Source of the DNA: Rickettsiales bacterium
GTDB lineage: Bacteria; Pseudomonadota; Alphaproteobacteria; Rickettsiales; JALZUV01
Direction: 5' to 3'
Length of the DNA: 9,461 bases
NCBI GenBank assembly: GCA_023301245.1
Contig: JALZUV010000210.1
Span: 1 to 9,461 of the forward strand
Shown: piece after piece, positions 6,876 to 9,461 of the stretch
How positions within the stretch are numbered: the stretch's first letter is position 1
Layout of the letters: each line of letters begins with the position of its first letter
Made by a program: the position numbers and the translations under genes
The notes under the pieces: model-generated
The model's database searches: none
What the model was told of the DNA's origin: nothing
Seen by the model: only the letters and a program-made list of their open reading frames with translations

Positions 6876-7052
6876 TTAGCTTAAGAGTTTTAGAGTGAAA
6901 TTCTTAATCGTGTTCACTTGCCACGTCACGCCACGCTGCGCCGTATTAGCGGCGTGCCAGCTTAACTTGCCTTGCAGTGAGAATAAATGATTCAGTAAAA
7001 GAGTTAAGCTGCCTGCAAAGGCATGTTCAAATAAATTCGCCTTAGAGTGCAT
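6876..7052 (-). CDS. Doubtful 58-codon ORF in the folC/prepilin gap
   Basis: An ATG at 7052 opens a 58-codon frame ending TAA at 6876. The product begins MHSKANLFEHAFAG. It has a hydrophobic Leu-rich stretch (about residues 16-26) and a polar C-terminal half with two tryptophans and a KNFTLKLLS end. I do not recognise it. Against it: the ATG directly follows the eight-T tail of the neighbouring terminator, there is no Shine-Dalgarno sequence, and no promoter is visible. In its favour: the composition looks protein-like rather than random, and nothing else explains this stretch. It may be chance, a remnant of a longer gene, or the antisense view of a structured RNA. The rest of the 6837-7106 gap holds only repeats and the terminator. 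Confidence 0.2.
   Translation of the reverse strand: MHSKANLFEHAFAGSLTLLLNHLFSLQGKLSWHAANTAQRGVTWQVNTIKNFTLKLLS
6932..6956. repeat. GC-rich hairpin after folC
   Basis: CGCCG (6939-6943) pairs with CGGCG (6950-6954) around a 6-nt loop, and two G-T wobbles extend the stem. A competing register pairs CACGCTGC (6932-6939) with GCGGCGTG (6949-6956). No T-tract follows on either strand, so this is not a standard terminator. It could be an RNA-processing stem downstream of folC. Confidence 0.35.
6958..7023. repeat. Two crossing pairs of complementary segments
   Basis: CAGCTTAAC (6958-6966) is the exact complement of GTTAAGCTG (7003-7011). TGCCTTGCAG (6968-6977) complements CTGCAAAGGCA (7013-7023) with one bulged base. 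The two pairings cross rather than nest. The one-base linkers make a simple pseudoknot strained, so mutually exclusive stems are more likely. The role is unknown. Confidence 0.45.
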
Positions 7053-7087
7053 AAAAAAAACCCCGCCGGTTAGGGCAGGGCTTTTTT
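7053..7087. terminator. Bidirectional intrinsic terminator between folC and the prepilin gene
   Basis: CCCCGCC (7061-7067) pairs with GGCAGGG (7074-7080), with one mismatch, around a 6-nt loop. Eight A's flank it on the left (7053-7060) and six T's on the right (7082-7087), giving a U-tail in both directions. It lies 20 bp after the prepilin stop codon and 216 bp after folC. It is therefore primarily the prepilin terminator and can also stop folC read-through. Confidence 0.85.
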
Positions 7088-7106
7088 ATCTGTTAAGCAA
7101 TGTTGC

Positions 7107-7907
7107 TTAGTTCATACGAATACGAAGCTGACAGTTAGGCGAAGTGCTTTCGCCTGCATTATCTTCATCAGTATTATAAACCGAAGTGCTTGCTAAGCAA
7201 GCTGCAGCTGAACCATCATCAATGCCTGCACCTGTGCCCATTGTTCCACGGTCAGAACCCGCAAGTACAATACCTGTATTAGCAACTGAATCGTCAATTT
7301 TATTGTCGATGTTAAATGCTTCAATAGGAGTCATTGTATTGGTCAGGTCAGGGCCCGCATTAGAAGTATCAATACCTGCTAGGTGATACCAGTTACGACC
7401 CGCAGTAGAGTAAACGGTCCAAACATTACCGCCGCCAATAGCAGCGTCAGGGAATGTTCCTGCTACCGGAGCTGCTCCAACATGGTTTGCCGTCAATAGT
7501 GCTGGTACCGCAGTAATATCTTCTGCAATAATTTCTGCTTCGGCAAGATCGTCAAAGAAAGCTGCATTTTCGCAACCGACAAGCAGGCCAGGTGTTGCTG
7601 AACAATCTTCGAGCAAGCCGTTGCCATCACCTGTTGTCGCACCAGAAGTGCCAGAAGTACGGTCAACAAAACCAAAGTTAGTTGCGTTACGTAAATCGCC
7701 TGGGTAGCCACCAAATTTATCGCGGAAGGTGTTTTGCGCAGTGTTGAACTTTTCCCACTGGCTAATGGTTGAGCGAATTTCAGCTGATTTAATCATGTCT
7801 TGTCCTACCAAAACACCACCAATAATCAGGCCGATAATTACGAGTACAATGGCGAGCTCTACGAGAGTAAAACCACCTTGTGAGTTTGAATTCTTATGTT
7901 GTTGCAT
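7107..7907 (-). CDS. Type IV prepilin / pseudopilin-like protein
   Basis: Secreted pilin-like subunit, 266 aa. A short charged leader (1-12) ends in GG. It is followed by FTLVELAIVLVIIGLIIGG (13-31), the class III signal with predicted prepilin-peptidase cleavage between G12 and F13 and the required Glu+5 at E17. An amphipathic helix (about 32-62) follows. The globular part has FGGYPGDLRNATN (65-77), a GDGNG turn (93-97) that might bind Ca2+, and PIEAFNIDNKIDD (194-206), which resembles the A-x-x-x-D-x-K-x-D-D-G segment of related pseudopilin-like proteins. Four cysteines (C102, C112, C237, C259) could form two disulphides. GAAAGG lies seven bases before the ATG and supports this start. No prepilin peptidase, ATPase or platform gene is nearby, so the machine it serves (pilus, type II secretion or other) cannot be told. 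The family is sure; the exact role is not. Confidence 0.88.
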   Translation of the reverse strand: MQQHKNSNSQGGFTLVELAIVLVIIGLIIGGVLVGQDMIKSAEIRSTISQWEKFNTAQNTFRDKFGGYPGDLRNATNFGFVDRTSGTSGATTGDGNGLLEDCSATPGLLVGCENAAFFDDLAEAEIIAEDITAVPALLTANHVGAAPVAGTFPDAAIGGGNVWTVYSTAGRNWYHLAGIDTSNAGPDLTNTMTPIEAFNIDNKIDDSVANTGIVLAGSDRGTMGTGAGIDDGSAAACLASTSVYNTDEDNAGESTSPNCQLRIRMN

Positions 7908-7937
7908 CTTAAAACCTTTCTAATGCGAGCTATCGAA

Positions 7938-7997
7938 TCTTTTAATGCGGGAAGCTTATGTTAAGAACATTAACAAAGCATTAAAAGAATATCACAA
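7938..7997 (-). promoter_or_regulatory. Candidate promoter and nested operator dyads upstream of the prepilin gene
   Basis: On the minus strand TTGTGA (7992-7997) and GTTAAT (7969-7974) are 17 bp apart, each 4 of 6 to sigma-70 consensus. An exact 11-bp inverted repeat, TCTTTTAATGC (7938-7948) with GCATTAAAAGA (7978-7988), brackets the predicted start region. Inside it is TGTTAA-N5-TTAACA (7959-7975). The span also contains TTAA-N7-TTAA (7970-7984), close to the CtrA box, and a GANTC site (7935-7939) touches the outer arm. The dyads are seen directly; promoter and regulator assignments are inference. Confidence 0.45.
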
Positions 7998-8107
7998 TTT
8001 ATCTAATGTGATTGCACCGTAGCAGTAATGCGTCAATCAGCAAACGTTATTATCAATTTAACGATAGTAAATCAGAAGGATAGCATCAGCGTCACACGAA
8101 TATCACA
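7987..8107. repeat. Repeated 10-mer GAATATCACA with an associated ATCACA/TGTGAT dyad
   Basis: GAATATCACA occurs at 7987-7996 and again at 8098-8107, in the same orientation 111 bp apart, both in the gap between trcR and the prepilin gene. The first copy also forms a dyad, ATCACA (7991-7996) with TGTGAT (8007-8012), separated by 10 bp. The second copy is flanked by a GTGTGA repeat on the minus strand. These could be two binding sites for one regulator. The rest of the gap (8013-8125) shows no gene or clear terminator for trcR. Confidence 0.35.
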
Positions 8108-8125
8108 CTGTAGCAAGTAATAGGC

Positions 8126-8692
8126 TTATGCGACTGAAGAAGAGCTTTCGTCTGCAGCAATCTCATCATCGGTACGGCCACCCGCTCTTTTAATTTCTGC
8201 ATCAAGATGGGTTTGCGTGCATAGGCCAAGCAATACAGGGTCGCGTGGGCGTAGGTTGTTCGTGTTCCAATGGGTACGCTCACGAATAGCATTGATGGTG
8301 TTTTTCGTGGTTCCCACCAACTTCACTGTTTTGCTATCGGGCAACTCAGGGTGGTTTTTCAAAATCCATGCGATGGCATCGGGCTTATCAGCGCGACGAG
8401 CTACAGGCGTGTAACGTGCACCTTTATGCTTCTTTTTCATATATTTCTGCGCGTCTTTTGCCAGCACGAGTTTTTTCTTGCTGTCTTTTTCAGCGGCTTC
8501 CATCACGGCACGCTCCAGCTGGCCGTTGGCGATAGGGTCCGTACCGATAATGCCAGTGGCGACTTCGCCATCCGCGATACCTTGGATTTCAAGAGGGTGC
8601 ATACCGCAAAAATCGGCGATTTGCTCAAAGCTTAGGGCAGTATTATCAACTAACCATACGGCAGTGGCTTTCGGCATAATAGGCAGGGTCAT
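8126..8692 (-). CDS. trcR: DUF1013 family cell-cycle transcriptional regulator TrcR
   Basis: 188 aa protein of the DUF1013 family, nearly confined to Alphaproteobacteria. In Caulobacter the family member is reported to associate with RNA polymerase and influence cell-cycle transcription; I infer the same here. The N-terminal block LPIMPKATAVWLVDNTALSF (3-22) and the following EQIADFCGMHPLEIQGIADGE (23-43) form a conserved helix-turn-helix-like unit. A Lys-rich linker follows (about 69-91). A second conserved block contains PVARRADKPDAIAWILKNHPEL (96-117), then KLVGTTKNTINAIRERTHWN (124-143), and it ends with DPVLLGLC (151-158). The Ser/Ala/acidic tail is variable. The ATG at 8692 is preceded by TGAGGA four bases upstream, which supports it over the Met at residue 6. 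It lies 24 bp after the quinone oxidoreductase on the same strand, so the two are probably co-transcribed. Confidence 0.9.
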   Translation of the reverse strand: MTLPIMPKATAVWLVDNTALSFEQIADFCGMHPLEIQGIADGEVATGIIGTDPIANGQLERAVMEAAEKDSKKKLVLAKDAQKYMKKKHKGARYTPVARRADKPDAIAWILKNHPELPDSKTVKLVGTTKNTINAIRERTHWNTNNLRPRDPVLLGLCTQTHLDAEIKRAGGRTDDEIAADESSSSVA

Positions 8693-8716
8693 GGCATCCT
8701 CAGTGTTTGTTAGGAG

Positions 8717-9461
8717 CTATGCTTTTAGTAGGATTTTCCCAAAATTCAAGTTTTGTTCTATCTTTTTTATCGCTTTTTCAGCATCTTTGAGTGAATATTC
8801 GCTATCAATGGGCACAATCACCTGCTTATTTTCCAGCCAGCCCCAGCAATGTTCGCGAATTTCTTGGGTTAGAATCGCTTTCTCTTTTACACTGCGGCTA
8901 CGTAGGGTGAGCCCGTGCCAGCTAATTTGTTTGAGCAGCAGCGACGCCATATTTAACTCTGCTTTCGCGCCTCGTAAAAAGGCAATCGACACCATGCGCC
9001 CGCCACGCTTTAGGCATTTTAGATTCTTTTGAAAATAATCGCCGCCGACCATATCTAGCACGACATCTACGCCGCCATGATGGGTTTTGATGGCTTCGAC
9101 AAAGTCACTTTCTTTATAGGAATATGATTTTGTCGCCCCATGCGCTTCGCTGAACTTGCATTTTTCGGGCGTGCTTGCCGTTGTGATGGCGGTAGCACCC
9201 GCGGCGGCCACCATTTGCGATGCTATGCTGCCAATGCCACTCGCACCGCCGTGGATAAGCACCGTTTCACCTGCGCTCACCTGCGCCGTATGAAAGAGGG
9301 CGAGCCATACGGTGAAAAGTGCTTCGGGCAATGCGCCTGCCTCGCGTAAGCTCCAACCTTTGGGCAGGGGCAGTATTTGCGCCGCGGCAACGCGCACCGT
9401 TTCCGCATATCCGCCACCTTCACATAAGGCGCAGACTTCATCGCCTATTTCAAATTCGTTG
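8717..9461 (-). CDS. NAD(P)H quinone oxidoreductase, PIG3-type (N-terminus cut by window edge)
   Basis: Zinc-independent medium-chain dehydrogenase/reductase of the quinone oxidoreductase family, expected to reduce quinones with NAD(P)H in the cytoplasm. The frame is open to the right edge. The visible 247 residues begin NEFEIGDEVCALCEGGGYAE, the end of the GroES-like catalytic domain. Then come ILPLPKGWSLREAGALPEA and FTVWLALF, characteristic of the PIG3 branch. The Rossmann domain has ETVLIHGGASGIGS with its glycine-rich nucleotide loop. DVVLDMVGGDYF and RGGRMVSIAFLRGAKAELN follow, and the C-terminus ends FGKILLKA. Relatives are about 325-335 aa, so some 80-90 residues lie outside the window. 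An internal GTG near 9397 could be read as a start, but homology clearly continues upstream of it. The stop codon is 24 bp before trcR. The physiological substrate cannot be read from sequence. Confidence 0.9.
   Translation of the reverse strand, partial: NEFEIGDEVCALCEGGGYAETVRVAAAQILPLPKGWSLREAGALPEALFTVWLALFHTAQVSAGETVLIHGGASGIGSIASQMVAAAGATAITTASTPEKCKFSEAHGATKSYSYKESDFVEAIKTHHGGVDVVLDMVGGDYFQKNLKCLKRGGRMVSIAFLRGAKAELNMASLLLKQISWHGLTLRSRSVKEKAILTQEIREHCWGWLENKQVIVPIDSEYSLKDAEKAIKKIEQNLNFGKILLKA

Noticed and set aside
6932..6956. Hairpin as the folC intrinsic terminator
   Set aside because: No T-tract follows it on the plus strand; the terminator at 7053-7087 is far better.
7961..7974. 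TTAA-N5-TTAAC as a full CtrA site
   Set aside because: CtrA boxes need seven bases between half-sites; only the neighbouring TTAA-N7-TTAA has that spacing.
7908..8125. Sigma-54 (-24/-12) promoter for the prepilin gene
   Set aside because: No TGGC-N8-TTGC-like element is present on the minus strand in the gap.
8478..9032. 184-codon plus-strand frame opposite trcR and the quinone oxidoreductase
   Set aside because: It overlaps two clearly real minus-strand genes and its Ser/Arg-rich translation shows no domain.
9397..9397. GTG at 9397 as the start of the quinone oxidoreductase
   Set aside because: Family-like sequence (GDEVCAL, GGGYAE) continues upstream in the same frame to the window edge, so the gene is simply truncated.
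1..9461. CRISPR array, tRNA, rRNA, insertion sequence or prophage
   Set aside because: I saw no regularly spaced repeats, tRNA-like cloverleaf, transposase or phage-like protein in the window.

Overview
The window looks like ordinary chromosome of an alphaproteobacterium of moderate GC content. Three things point there: the ntrY-ntrX-trkA gene order, a NtrX that lacks the sigma-54 contact motif, and a DUF1013/TrcR protein, a family typical of Alphaproteobacteria. I cannot name the genus. I see no phage genes, transposase, CRISPR array, tRNA or rRNA.

Layout. On the minus strand, reading from right to left, rpmB (ribosomal protein L28) is followed by ntrY (membrane sensor kinase), ntrX (response regulator) and trkA (potassium-uptake regulator, cut by the left edge). 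folC (folate synthesis) lies on the plus strand and is divergent from rpmB. A convergent, apparently bidirectional terminator separates folC from a minus-strand type IV prepilin-like gene. Further right, also on the minus strand, are trcR and the C-terminal part of a PIG3-type quinone oxidoreductase that runs off the right edge.

How the genes work together. NtrY and NtrX form a phosphorelay linked in related bacteria to nitrogen and redox sensing. TrkA controls K+ uptake through Trk channels. rpmB and folC are housekeeping genes. The quinone oxidoreductase and trcR are 24 bp apart and probably co-transcribed. The prepilin gene has no pilus-assembly genes beside it here and has a long, dyad-rich upstream region.

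The best unexplained signals are non-coding. A perfect 15-bp hairpin swallows the trkA start codon. A second hairpin covers the ntrY stop codon. The region upstream of the prepilin has nested inverted repeats, a CtrA-like TTAA-N7-TTAA and a GANTC site. The 270-bp folC/prepilin gap holds crossing complementary segments and a doubtful 58-codon ORF. I found no clear evidence of a wholly new multi-gene system.
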